A DNA stretch of 8,159 nucleotides from Thermoleophilia bacterium (GTDB lineage Bacteria; Actinomycetota; Thermoleophilia; Gaiellales; Gaiellaceae): the NCBI GenBank assembly GCA_025934335.1, contig JAICYG010000123.1, forward strand, positions 1-8,159, read 5' to 3'. Under the pieces are notes generated by a model. It had not been told where the DNA came from, made no database searches, and saw nothing but the letters and a program-made list of their open reading frames with translations. Both the position numbers and the translations under genes were made by a program. Positions 1-6,168 of the stretch are shown here, piece after piece; position 1 is the first letter of the stretch; the number at the start of each line of letters is the position of its first letter.

Positions 1-527
1 CCGAGCGGGCAGAACGTGTCGATCGCCTTGCAGAAGCTGAAGACGCCGGAGCGCATCTCGCCGCGCTGGATGTCGCGGGCCGTGATGTCGTTGAAGATCA
101 GGTAGCCGCCGATGTAGTCGGCCGCCTCCTCCGCCGAGAACCACTTCCCCTGCTTGCGCAGGACGACGGCGAGCTCGAGCTCGTAGTCGAGCTCCTCGGT
201 CAGGTGCTCGGGGTAGACGACCGGCGCCTCGGGCCCGACGATCGCGTCGACGTTCTGGAAGAAGTTGATCCACGGCGCGATCTGGTGCGACCAGTCGACG
301 TTCTTCGACTCCTCCTCGTGCTCGCGAAAGTTGCCCGCGGTGTGGAACAGCTTCTTCGGGACGATCGGCGCCTCGAGCTTCGCGTCGGCGAGCTGCGTGC
401 GCACGTCGCTCTCGTGTGCACCGCCGAGCTCGAAGTACTCGCGCATCGAGCGGACGTGGAACTGGACGATCTCGTCTCCGTCGACCCGACCGACCTTCCC
501 CCCGTCGTAGGTGACGAGCTTCGTCAC
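1..527 (-). CDS. Fumarylacetoacetate hydrolase (FAH) family protein, C-terminus beyond window
   Basis: 175 codons of an FAH-family enzyme are present; the C-terminal part, probably 100 or more residues, lies off the left edge. The family binds Mg/Mn and hydrolyses, decarboxylates or isomerises beta-diketo or 2-keto-enol acids, often late in aromatic catabolism. Visible features: the N-terminal KLVTYDGGKVG strand; GNFREHEEE (65-73), matching the NYxxHxxE lid motif with H70 and E73 as the likely catalytic dyad; metal ligands E116 and E118 in DYELELAVV; IFNDITARDIQ (144-154) with metal ligand D147; and conserved K167 in CKAIDTFCPLG. The frame is open to the window edge. The GTG start at 527 was chosen because it overlaps the upstream TGA as GTGA, the pattern repeated through this operon; the Shine-Dalgarno is weak (AGAG). 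Family assignment is firm; the substrate is unknown. Confidence 0.9.
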   Translation of the reverse strand, partial: MTKLVTYDGGKVGRVDGDEIVQFHVRSMREYFELGGAHESDVRTQLADAKLEAPIVPKKLFHTAGNFREHEEESKNVDWSHQIAPWINFFQNVDAIVGPEAPVVYPEHLTEELDYELELAVVLRKQGKWFSAEEAADYIGGYLIFNDITARDIQRGEMRSGVFSFCKAIDTFCPL

Positions 528-1744
528 GAGCAGATTCTCTGCGCGACGAGTGCATACGTGGTGGCCATCTTCACCAGCCCTTCGATCTCGAGGTTCTCGC
601 CGAGCTCGACGTCCATCAGCCCGGTCGACGTGCCGTAGTTGACGGTGGGGACGCCGTAGCGCGTGAGCGCCGACGCGTCGCTGAACCAGCGTGTCACGTC
701 GCGGCCCGCGGCCTCGCCGAAGACCTCCTCGTGCGAGAGATCGATCGCGTGCACGAGCTCGTGATCCTCGTCGATCTCGGCGCCCGGCGCGGTCACGTAC
801 ACCTCGCCCTCCACGCCGTAGTCCGGGAAACGTTCGGCAAGCGACCGCACCATTTCCAGTACCTCACGTCGAGCGACCCCCATCGGCTTCGTCGGCGGCA
901 CGCGCACGTCGAGAAAGAGATCCGTGTGATGGGGCGTGCGCGAGACGCGCCAGCCGAAGCCTCCTTCGACCGCGCCGACGTTCACGATCGCCTTCGCGCC
1001 CCGGTAGGCGTTCGACTCGTCCTCCTCCCACGTAGGCACCCAGTCGAGGACGGCGCTCGTCACCTCGTGCATGCGCAGGATCGAGTTCTGGTCGCGCTTC
1101 CCTTCGCTGAACGCGGTGTGGATGAAGTTCCCGTGCACGCGGATGCGCAGCCACAGCGCGCCGAAGTGGCCGAGCACGACCTTCCCCTCGGTCGGCTCGC
1201 CGAGCAGGCACATGTCGGCGACGCCGCCGTGCGAGACGAGGTAGCGCGTGCCGGCGGCGTAGCCGCGGTACTCCCCGCCCTGCGCGTCCCCGTACTGCGT
1301 CTTCTCGATCTCGCCGCAGACCGCGGCGACGAGCACGTCGCCGCGCAGCTTCACGCCGGCGTCCTGCAGCGCGCGCACGGCCTCCACGTAGCAGGCGAGC
1401 GCGCCCTTCATGTTCGAGATGCCGAGCCCGTAGAGCCGCCCGTCGCGCACGAACGCCTGCGGCTGGAAGCCGGGCACGTCGCGCAGCCACGGCTCGCGAC
1501 CCGAGTACGAGGTGTCCATGTGGCCGTTGAACATCAGCGACTTGCCGCCGCCTCTGCCGCGCCACGTGCCGAGCACGTTCGCCCGGTCCTCCTCGACCTG
1601 CTGCCACTGCACCTGCAGCCCGAGCTCCTCGAAGAGCTCGACCATGCGGCCCGCCAGCCGCTCCTCGTCGCCGGTGAAGCTATGAACGTCGACGAGCGAC
1701 GACGCGGTCGCGACGAGCCGCTCCCTGTCGACCTGAACGGTCAC
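524..1744 (-). CDS. M20 family amidohydrolase-like protein (ArgE/DapE/CPG2 fold) with altered metal site
   Basis: This 406-residue protein has the usual length and domain order of M20 metallohydrolases (acetylornithine deacetylase, DapE, carboxypeptidase G2), which cleave amide bonds with two Zn ions. A catalytic half holds HMD (H75, D77), GISNMKG (108-114), GEIEK (144-148) and GEPTEG (182-187). A dimerisation domain follows (about 190-310; GNFIHTAFSEG with H209), then the catalytic C-terminus (WFSDASAL, 353-360; GENLEIEGL). By motif alignment the bridging Asp of the usual DMKG is Asn111, the second Glu of the EE pair is Ile146, and the C-terminal His before the TxxE segment is Val379. H75, D77, E145 and E183 are kept. 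It may use one metal, a different ligand set, or not be a peptidase. The GTG start overlaps the preceding TGA by 4 bp. In this operon it could cleave an amide or N-acyl/carbamoyl intermediate (inference). Confidence 0.85.
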   Translation of the reverse strand: MTVQVDRERLVATASSLVDVHSFTGDEERLAGRMVELFEELGLQVQWQQVEEDRANVLGTWRGRGGGKSLMFNGHMDTSYSGREPWLRDVPGFQPQAFVRDGRLYGLGISNMKGALACYVEAVRALQDAGVKLRGDVLVAAVCGEIEKTQYGDAQGGEYRGYAAGTRYLVSHGGVADMCLLGEPTEGKVVLGHFGALWLRIRVHGNFIHTAFSEGKRDQNSILRMHEVTSAVLDWVPTWEEDESNAYRGAKAIVNVGAVEGGFGWRVSRTPHHTDLFLDVRVPPTKPMGVARREVLEMVRSLAERFPDYGVEGEVYVTAPGAEIDEDHELVHAIDLSHEEVFGEAAGRDVTRWFSDASALTRYGVPTVNYGTSTGLMDVELGENLEIEGLVKMATTYALVAQRICS

Positions 1745-2772
1745 CGCACGTGGGGGAGCACCTGCTCGCCGAAGAGGCGGATCTGCTCCAGGCGGTCCTC
1801 ACCCCACAGCTCGAGCATCACGTGCGTGCAGCCCGCGTTCCTGTACTCCTCGATCGCAGCGATGCAGTCAGCCGGCGTCCCTGCGATCGGCCTGCACTTG
1901 TCGAGGATCGCGTCGGTCACCTTCGCCTTCGCAGCGAGGCGGCCGCCCTGCTCCATCGCCTCGGCGATCGGGCGGATCTCGTCCTGCTCCAGGCCCGCGA
2001 GATCGAGCAGCGTGTCGGCCGCGCCCTGGATGTTCTGCACCTTGTTCGCGAGGTACATGCCGGCGATCTCGCGCGCGCCGTCCCGTCCCCTGTCGCGATC
2101 CGAAGCGTGGATCGAGGCAACGACCGTGCAGCCGATGTCGATGTCCGACTTCACGTTGTCGCGCGTGTAGCGCACGAAGGCCGGCGTGGTGATCGACGGG
2201 GTCAGGCAGCCGTCGGCGATCTCGCCGGCGAGCGCCTGCATCTTCGGCGCGGTCGCCGCGACGTAGACCGGCGGCACCTCGCGCGGCGCGTGCGCGTCGG
2301 CGGCGAGCGCCGGCACGTCCGCGCTCCACGTGTCGCCGTCGTAGTCGAAGCGCTCCCCGGAGAGAACGCCGCGTGCGATCGTGACCGCGTCGCGCATCGG
2401 GCCGAGCGTCTTGCGCGTCTGCGTCTTCGTGTTGTTCAGGAAGATCTTCGACGTCCCGAAGCCGAGGATGAACCGACCCGGCCCCGCCGCCTCCTGCACG
2501 ACTCGCGCGTCCATCGCCGCCTGCACGGGGTGCCGCGTCGACGCGGCGATGATCCCCCAGCCGACGGTCAGCCGCTTCGTCGCGCGCCCCATCAGCGCGG
2601 CCACCCCGGTCGACGAGCGCGCCTCCATCCCGTGCTTGCGCCACCACGGGTACGCCTCGGCGAGCCAGATCGTGTCCATCCCTGCCTCGTCCATGGCCTG
2701 CGCCGACGCCAGCATGACGTCGAGCGGCTCCATGGTGAGCTGCATCACCCCGATGCGAAACGGCACCGGCAT
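1741..2772 (-). CDS. Luciferase-like (LLM class) flavin/F420-dependent oxidoreductase
   Basis: A 343-residue TIM-barrel protein of the bacterial luciferase/LLM superfamily, whose members are FMNH2-dependent monooxygenases or F420-dependent reductases and dehydrogenases. Supporting segments are the N-terminal RIGVMQLTMEPLDVM strand; AQAMDEAGMDTIWLAEAYPW (25-44); GRATKRLTVGWGIIAASTRHP (62-82), the conserved strand and loop at the cofactor site; GRFILGFGTS (99-108); VPPVYVAATAPKMQALAGEIADG (166-188), typical of the C-terminal cofactor-binding part; and GTPADCIAAIEEYRNAGCTHV near the end. The layout resembles the methylene-tetrahydromethanopterin reductase-like group common in actinomycetes, so F420 is a real possibility, but FMN use cannot be excluded from sequence. 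The ATG start sits 4 nt after the CoxG-like stop, and its TGA overlaps the M20 start. It probably carries out the second redox step on the product of the Mo-hydroxylase (inference). Confidence 0.88.
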   Translation of the reverse strand: MPVPFRIGVMQLTMEPLDVMLASAQAMDEAGMDTIWLAEAYPWWRKHGMEARSSTGVAALMGRATKRLTVGWGIIAASTRHPVQAAMDARVVQEAAGPGRFILGFGTSKIFLNNTKTQTRKTLGPMRDAVTIARGVLSGERFDYDGDTWSADVPALAADAHAPREVPPVYVAATAPKMQALAGEIADGCLTPSITTPAFVRYTRDNVKSDIDIGCTVVASIHASDRDRGRDGAREIAGMYLANKVQNIQGAADTLLDLAGLEQDEIRPIAEAMEQGGRLAAKAKVTDAILDKCRPIAGTPADCIAAIEEYRNAGCTHVMLELWGEDRLEQIRLFGEQVLPHVR

Positions 2773-2776
2773 CGAG

Positions 2777-3226
2777 TCAGGCGACCGAGCTCTGGACTTC
2801 GCGGTCGAGCGCGGACAGCACGTGCGAGACCTGCTGGTTCACGATCGGCTGCAGCACGCGCTGCCCCATCGAGCCGACAGGCCCGGCGATCTTCACGTCG
2901 GCCGCCCACTTCATCAGCGTGCCGCCCCCATCCGCCTCGGCGAGGTCGAACGATGTCTGCATCGAGAGCATCGCGCCGACACCGTTGCCCTTGATCTTCA
3001 GCGCAGCGTGCTCGGGCTCGCGCTCCTCGACCTTCTCCATGTCGATCTTCATCTTCAGGCCACCGAGGCCGAGCGGGATCTTCACGTTCGCCGTCCAGCG
3101 CCTGTCGTCGTGCACGTCGAAGCCCTCGACGCCGGGCATCGTCCTCGCCATCGACGCCGGGTCGTTCAGCACCCGCCACACCGCCTCGCGCGGCGCGGCG
3201 AACGTGCGCTCGCCGGAAACATTCAC
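2777..3226 (-). CDS. CoxG-like SRPBCC family protein (CO dehydrogenase subunit G family)
   Basis: A 149-residue START/SRPBCC-fold protein of the CoxG family. Typical segments are GERTFAAPREAVWRVLNDP (5-23), the PG of the first helix end (MPGVEGF, 30-36), the beta strands with VKIPLGLGGLKMKIDMEKVEE, KIKGNGVGAM (78-86), the GTLMKWAADVKIAGPVGSMG strand and loop (102-121), and the long C-terminal helix from about 122. In CO dehydrogenase operons CoxG is not part of the catalytic heterotrimer; it has been tied to membrane attachment and to quinone delivery to the enzyme. This copy ends with the SRPBCC helix and has no hydrophobic C-terminal tail, so it should be soluble. The start is GTG, overlapping the large-subunit TGA (GTGA), with AGGTGA 7 nt upstream. 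A role in electron transfer or assembly of the adjacent Mo-enzyme is inferred. Confidence 0.9.
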   Translation of the reverse strand: MNVSGERTFAAPREAVWRVLNDPASMARTMPGVEGFDVHDDRRWTANVKIPLGLGGLKMKIDMEKVEEREPEHAALKIKGNGVGAMLSMQTSFDLAEADGGGTLMKWAADVKIAGPVGSMGQRVLQPIVNQQVSHVLSALDREVQSSVA

Positions 3227-5688
3227 GCTTCGCTCACCTGCACGTGCGCTCCCTTCGACGGGTCGTTGAGCATCTCCCAGACGCGGTGGTACGGGTTCGA
3301 GCTGTCCCAGACAATCGCGCCGCCGTGCTCGCGGAGCGCGTCCTGCACCGCCGCGCAGACGGCGTGGATGCCGGCGCCGCCGCCCTCGCCCATGCCCTTC
3401 GTTCCGAGCGACGTGAACGGCGACGGGCTCTCGATGTAGCCGGTCTTGAGCGGCGGCATGTCGAGTGCGTGAGGCACGTGGTAGTCGTAGAAGTTGGGCG
3501 TCAGCAGGTTCCCGTCCTCGTCGTAGACAAAGCTCTCGTGCACGGCGGCGCCGAGTGCCTGCGCGGTCGCGCCCATCACCTGCCCCTCGACGATCTGCGG
3601 GTTGATGCGCTTGCCGCAGTCGTCGACGGCCGCGTAGTCGACGATGTCGTACGAGCCCGTCTCGGGATCGATCTCGATCACAGCGACGTGGATCTGCGCG
3701 GCGTAGGTGAGCGTCAGGTTGCCGTACTTGCGCTCCACGTCGGGCACCTCGAACGGCGGCCGGTAGACGTAGCGGCAGTTGAGCGTGACGTCGAGGTCCT
3801 CCGGAAGCCCGGCGTTGTTCGCGTTGATGATCGCGCCGCACGCCATGAACGGCAGGAACGCCTCGTGGTTCTCCTTCATGCGCACGCCGCCGCCCGCGAG
3901 CTCGAGCGCCTCGGCCGGCACGCCGCCGAAGACGACGCCGGCGAGCTTGAGGATCTCGTCGCGCAGCATCTCGGTCGCACCCTTGACCGCGCCGAGGCCG
4001 GTCACCGCGAATTGCGAGGCGTACGTGCCGGAGAAGCCGGCGTGGGAGTTCCAGTACGAGTCGTGCCCCGAGCGCACGTGCACGTCCTCGATCGAGCACT
4101 TGAGGATGTCGGCGACGACCTGCGACGCCGTCGTCTCGTGACTCTGCCCCTGCGGCGTCGTGCCGAGCGTGACGACGATCTCGCCGAAGATGTCGAGCTT
4201 CACCGTCGCGACCTCGTTGTTGCCGGAGAACTGCAACTCGGGGTTGATGAGGCGCGACTGGCCGAAGTTGTTCGTGCCCGAGTCGAGCGTCGAGCCGATG
4301 CCGACGCCGAGCAGCTTTCCGGCCGCGGCCGCCTCGGCACGCCTGCCGGCGAGCCGCTCGTACTCGACGAGCTCGAGCGCGATGTCGAGCATCTTCGCGT
4401 AGTCGCCGGAGTCGTAGACGCAGCCGTTCGGCGTCGTGTACGGCATGTCCTCGGCTTTGATGAAGTTGCGCTTCCGCACCTCGACCGGGTCGAGCCCGAG
4501 CTCGTGCGCGACGATGTCGATCATGCGCTCCGTGAACCAGAGGTGCTGCATGCGCGAGTAGCCGCGGTTCGGCGACACCGGCGCCTTGTTCGTCGCGACC
4601 TGCGTGAAGTCGACGCGAACGTGCTGCCACTTGTACATCCCGGGCGTCACCTGCGCCCAGATGACGCCGCCGAGCGGCTCGTAGCGCAGGTACGCGCCGG
4701 CGTCGTCGAGCGCCTTCGTCCGGAAACCGAGCAGCGTGCCGTCGTTCTTCACGGCGACCTCTGTCTCGAGGAACCAGCGCTCGTTCCCGTGCGACATCGA
4801 CAGGTGGAAGTCGGTGCGCCACTCGGTCCACTGCACGGGCCGGTTCAGCTTCCGCGCCAGCAGGCAGCACGCGACGAGCTGCGGGTGCGAGGTGATCTTG
4901 TTGCCGAAGCCGCCACCGATGTCCTGCGTGACGAACCGGAGCTTGTCGAGGCCCACCCGCATCGCCGGGCCCATCATGATCGCGGCGAAGCCGGGGAACT
5001 GGTTGTTCGTATGGATCGTCCACTGCCCGACGCCGCGGTTGTACTCGACGAGCGCGCCGTCGCACTCGAGCGGGGTCGAGTTGAAGCGGTGGAAGTGGAG
5101 CTCGTCGATCTTCACGACCTTGTCGGCCTCGGCGAACGCGGCGTCGAGGTCGCCCCACTCGTAGACGCCCTCCCACATCAGGTTGCCGCCGGCGTCCTCG
5201 TGGATCGTCGGCACGCCCTCGTCGCGCGCGTGGCGCGCGTCGGTGATCGCGTCGAGCGGCTCGTACTCGATCTCGACGAGCTCCGACGCGTCGCGCGCGG
5301 CCTCGCGCGTCTCGGCGACGACGGCGACGATCGGCTCGCCGACGAAACGCACCTTCCCCACCGCGAGCGCGTAGTCCTTCACGTTCGCGCCCGGCACCGA
5401 CGAGATCTGGAAGAACGGGTCGGTGAGGGCCGCAACTTCCTCGCCCGTGAGCGTGCCGTAGACCGCGGGGTGCTCCTCGGCTTTCGAGACGTCGATCGAG
5501 GTGATGTGCGCATGCGCGTACGGCGAGCGGACGAAGTGGATGTAGCCCATCCCGTGCCGCTTGACGTCGTCGACGAAGACGCCCTGGCCCTGGACGAGGC
5601 GCCAGTCCTCCTTGCGCGGGACGTTCTGGCCCTTCCACTCCTCCTGCTGTTGCTCGGTCTTCTCCGGCGCGATCGTGGTGCTGGTCAT
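3223..5688 (-). CDS. Molybdenum hydroxylase large (molybdopterin-binding) subunit, CoxL/xanthine dehydrogenase family
   Basis: 821 residues, the usual size for the large subunit of three-subunit Mo-hydroxylases, which oxidise a C-H bond with water and pass electrons to the 2Fe-2S and FAD subunits. The N-terminal a/b hammerhead domain has EDWRLVQGQGVFVDDV (27-42) and VRFVGEPIVAVVAE (113-126). Mo-cofactor motifs are DIGGGFGNK (256-264), PQGQSHETT (512-520), CGKRINPQIVEGQ (691-703) and KGMGEGG (764-770), where E768 matches the catalytic Glu. The active-site loop that reads AYxCSFR in CO dehydrogenase and AYRGAGR in form II enzymes reads PNRGYSR here (373-379): there is no Cu-ligating Cys, so it is not a CO dehydrogenase. 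The GSRST segment is also changed (GFSGT, 551-555). The ATG at 5688 overlaps the 2Fe-2S gene stop (ATGA) and begins the recognisable protein; farther upstream the frame encodes only low-complexity Arg/Gly-rich translation. It is cytoplasmic; the substrate is unknown. Confidence 0.95.
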   Translation of the reverse strand: MTSTTIAPEKTEQQQEEWKGQNVPRKEDWRLVQGQGVFVDDVKRHGMGYIHFVRSPYAHAHITSIDVSKAEEHPAVYGTLTGEEVAALTDPFFQISSVPGANVKDYALAVGKVRFVGEPIVAVVAETREAARDASELVEIEYEPLDAITDARHARDEGVPTIHEDAGGNLMWEGVYEWGDLDAAFAEADKVVKIDELHFHRFNSTPLECDGALVEYNRGVGQWTIHTNNQFPGFAAIMMGPAMRVGLDKLRFVTQDIGGGFGNKITSHPQLVACCLLARKLNRPVQWTEWRTDFHLSMSHGNERWFLETEVAVKNDGTLLGFRTKALDDAGAYLRYEPLGGVIWAQVTPGMYKWQHVRVDFTQVATNKAPVSPNRGYSRMQHLWFTERMIDIVAHELGLDPVEVRKRNFIKAEDMPYTTPNGCVYDSGDYAKMLDIALELVEYERLAGRRAEAAAAGKLLGVGIGSTLDSGTNNFGQSRLINPELQFSGNNEVATVKLDIFGEIVVTLGTTPQGQSHETTASQVVADILKCSIEDVHVRSGHDSYWNSHAGFSGTYASQFAVTGLGAVKGATEMLRDEILKLAGVVFGGVPAEALELAGGGVRMKENHEAFLPFMACGAIINANNAGLPEDLDVTLNCRYVYRPPFEVPDVERKYGNLTLTYAAQIHVAVIEIDPETGSYDIVDYAAVDDCGKRINPQIVEGQVMGATAQALGAAVHESFVYDEDGNLLTPNFYDYHVPHALDMPPLKTGYIESPSPFTSLGTKGMGEGGGAGIHAVCAAVQDALREHGGAIVWDSSNPYHRVWEMLNDPSKGAHVQVSEA
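3234..3239 (-). promoter_or_regulatory. Shine-Dalgarno AGGTGA for the CoxG-like gene
   Basis: AGGTGA lies 7 nt before the GTG at 3226, inside the last codons of the large-subunit gene. It supports the GTG start that overlaps the large-subunit stop codon by 4 bp. Confidence 0.7.
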
Positions 5689-6164
5689 TCCGCCGCCGCC
5701 TTGACCGCCTCGAAGATGTTCCAGTAGCCGGTGCAGCGGCAGATGTTGCCCTGCAGCGCCTTCCTGATCTCGTCGTCGGAGGGGCTCGGGTTCGCGCGCA
5801 GAAGCGCAGTCGCGCTCATCAGCATCCCGGGCGTGCAGTAGCCGCACTGGAGCGCGTGGTGCGCGGTGAACGCCTGCTGCAGCTTCGAGAGCTCGTCGCC
5901 GGCAGCGAGGCCCTCGACCGTCTCGACCCGCGCGCCGTCGGCCTGGACCGCGAGCAGCATGCAGCTCTTCACGAGCGTGCCGTCGACGATCACGGAGCAC
6001 GCGCCGCAGTTGCCGGTGTCGCAGCCGATGTGGCTGCCGGTCAGGTCGAGGTCGTCGCGGAGGAAGTGGATGAGCAGCTTCCGCGCCTCCACCTCCCGGT
6101 CGTAGGTCGTGCCGTTGACGGTGACCGAGATCGCCCGTTCGGTCGGGACGGCGCTGGTTGCCAA
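5685..6164 (-). CDS. Molybdenum hydroxylase [2Fe-2S] subunit (CoxS-like)
   Basis: A 159-residue iron-sulfur subunit carrying two [2Fe-2S] clusters that move electrons from Mo to FAD. The plant-ferredoxin-type N-terminal domain has C48, C53, C56 and C68 (GCDTGNCGAC, then SC). The C-terminal helical domain has C107 and C110 (QCGYCTPGM) and C142 and C144 (ICRCTGY). All eight ligands are present and the length is normal, with about ten extra residues before the first strand. No ATG or GTG lies in frame before the conserved ISVTVNG strand. The start is TTG at 6164, supported by AGAGGAG 8 nt upstream inside the end of the FAD gene and by a 4-nt gap to that gene's stop. Its own TGA overlaps the large-subunit ATG. 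Assignment is certain at family level. Confidence 0.95.
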   Translation of the reverse strand: MATSAVPTERAISVTVNGTTYDREVEARKLLIHFLRDDLDLTGSHIGCDTGNCGACSVIVDGTLVKSCMLLAVQADGARVETVEGLAAGDELSKLQQAFTAHHALQCGYCTPGMLMSATALLRANPSPSDDEIRKALQGNICRCTGYWNIFEAVKAAAE

Positions 6165-6168
6165 GCTC

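Noticed and set aside
731..2994. Long plus-strand open frames across the M20 and LLM genes.
   Set aside because: They are Arg/His/Leu-rich shadow translations with no domain features, lying opposite intact genes with clear motifs.
3227..5638. A 953-codon minus-strand frame that would fuse a long N-terminal part to the CoxG-like domain.
   Set aside because: The part upstream of 3226 is an out-of-frame reading of the large-subunit gene (Arg/Gly-rich). Only the last 149 codons form a real protein, with its own GTG and Shine-Dalgarno.
3223..5688. Annotation of the heterotrimer as an aerobic carbon monoxide dehydrogenase because of the coxMSL-like order and the CoxG neighbour.
   Set aside because: The large subunit lacks the Cu-binding Cys loop (AYxCSFR) and even the form II loop; residues 373-379 are PNRGYSR. 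The gene order is shared by many Mo-hydroxylases of other substrates.
3244..5727. An 827-codon open frame on the plus strand, antisense to the large subunit.
   Set aside because: Its translation is Arg/Val/Asp/Ala/Leu-rich with no recognisable motif, as expected from the opposite strand of a G+C-rich gene, while the minus-strand frame has complete family motifs.
5689..6000. A 104-residue N-terminal extension of the large subunit, from an ATG at 6000.
   Set aside because: That stretch is an alternate frame of the 2Fe-2S gene with low-complexity Arg/Gly translation; the ATG at 5688 overlapping the stop as ATGA is the natural start.
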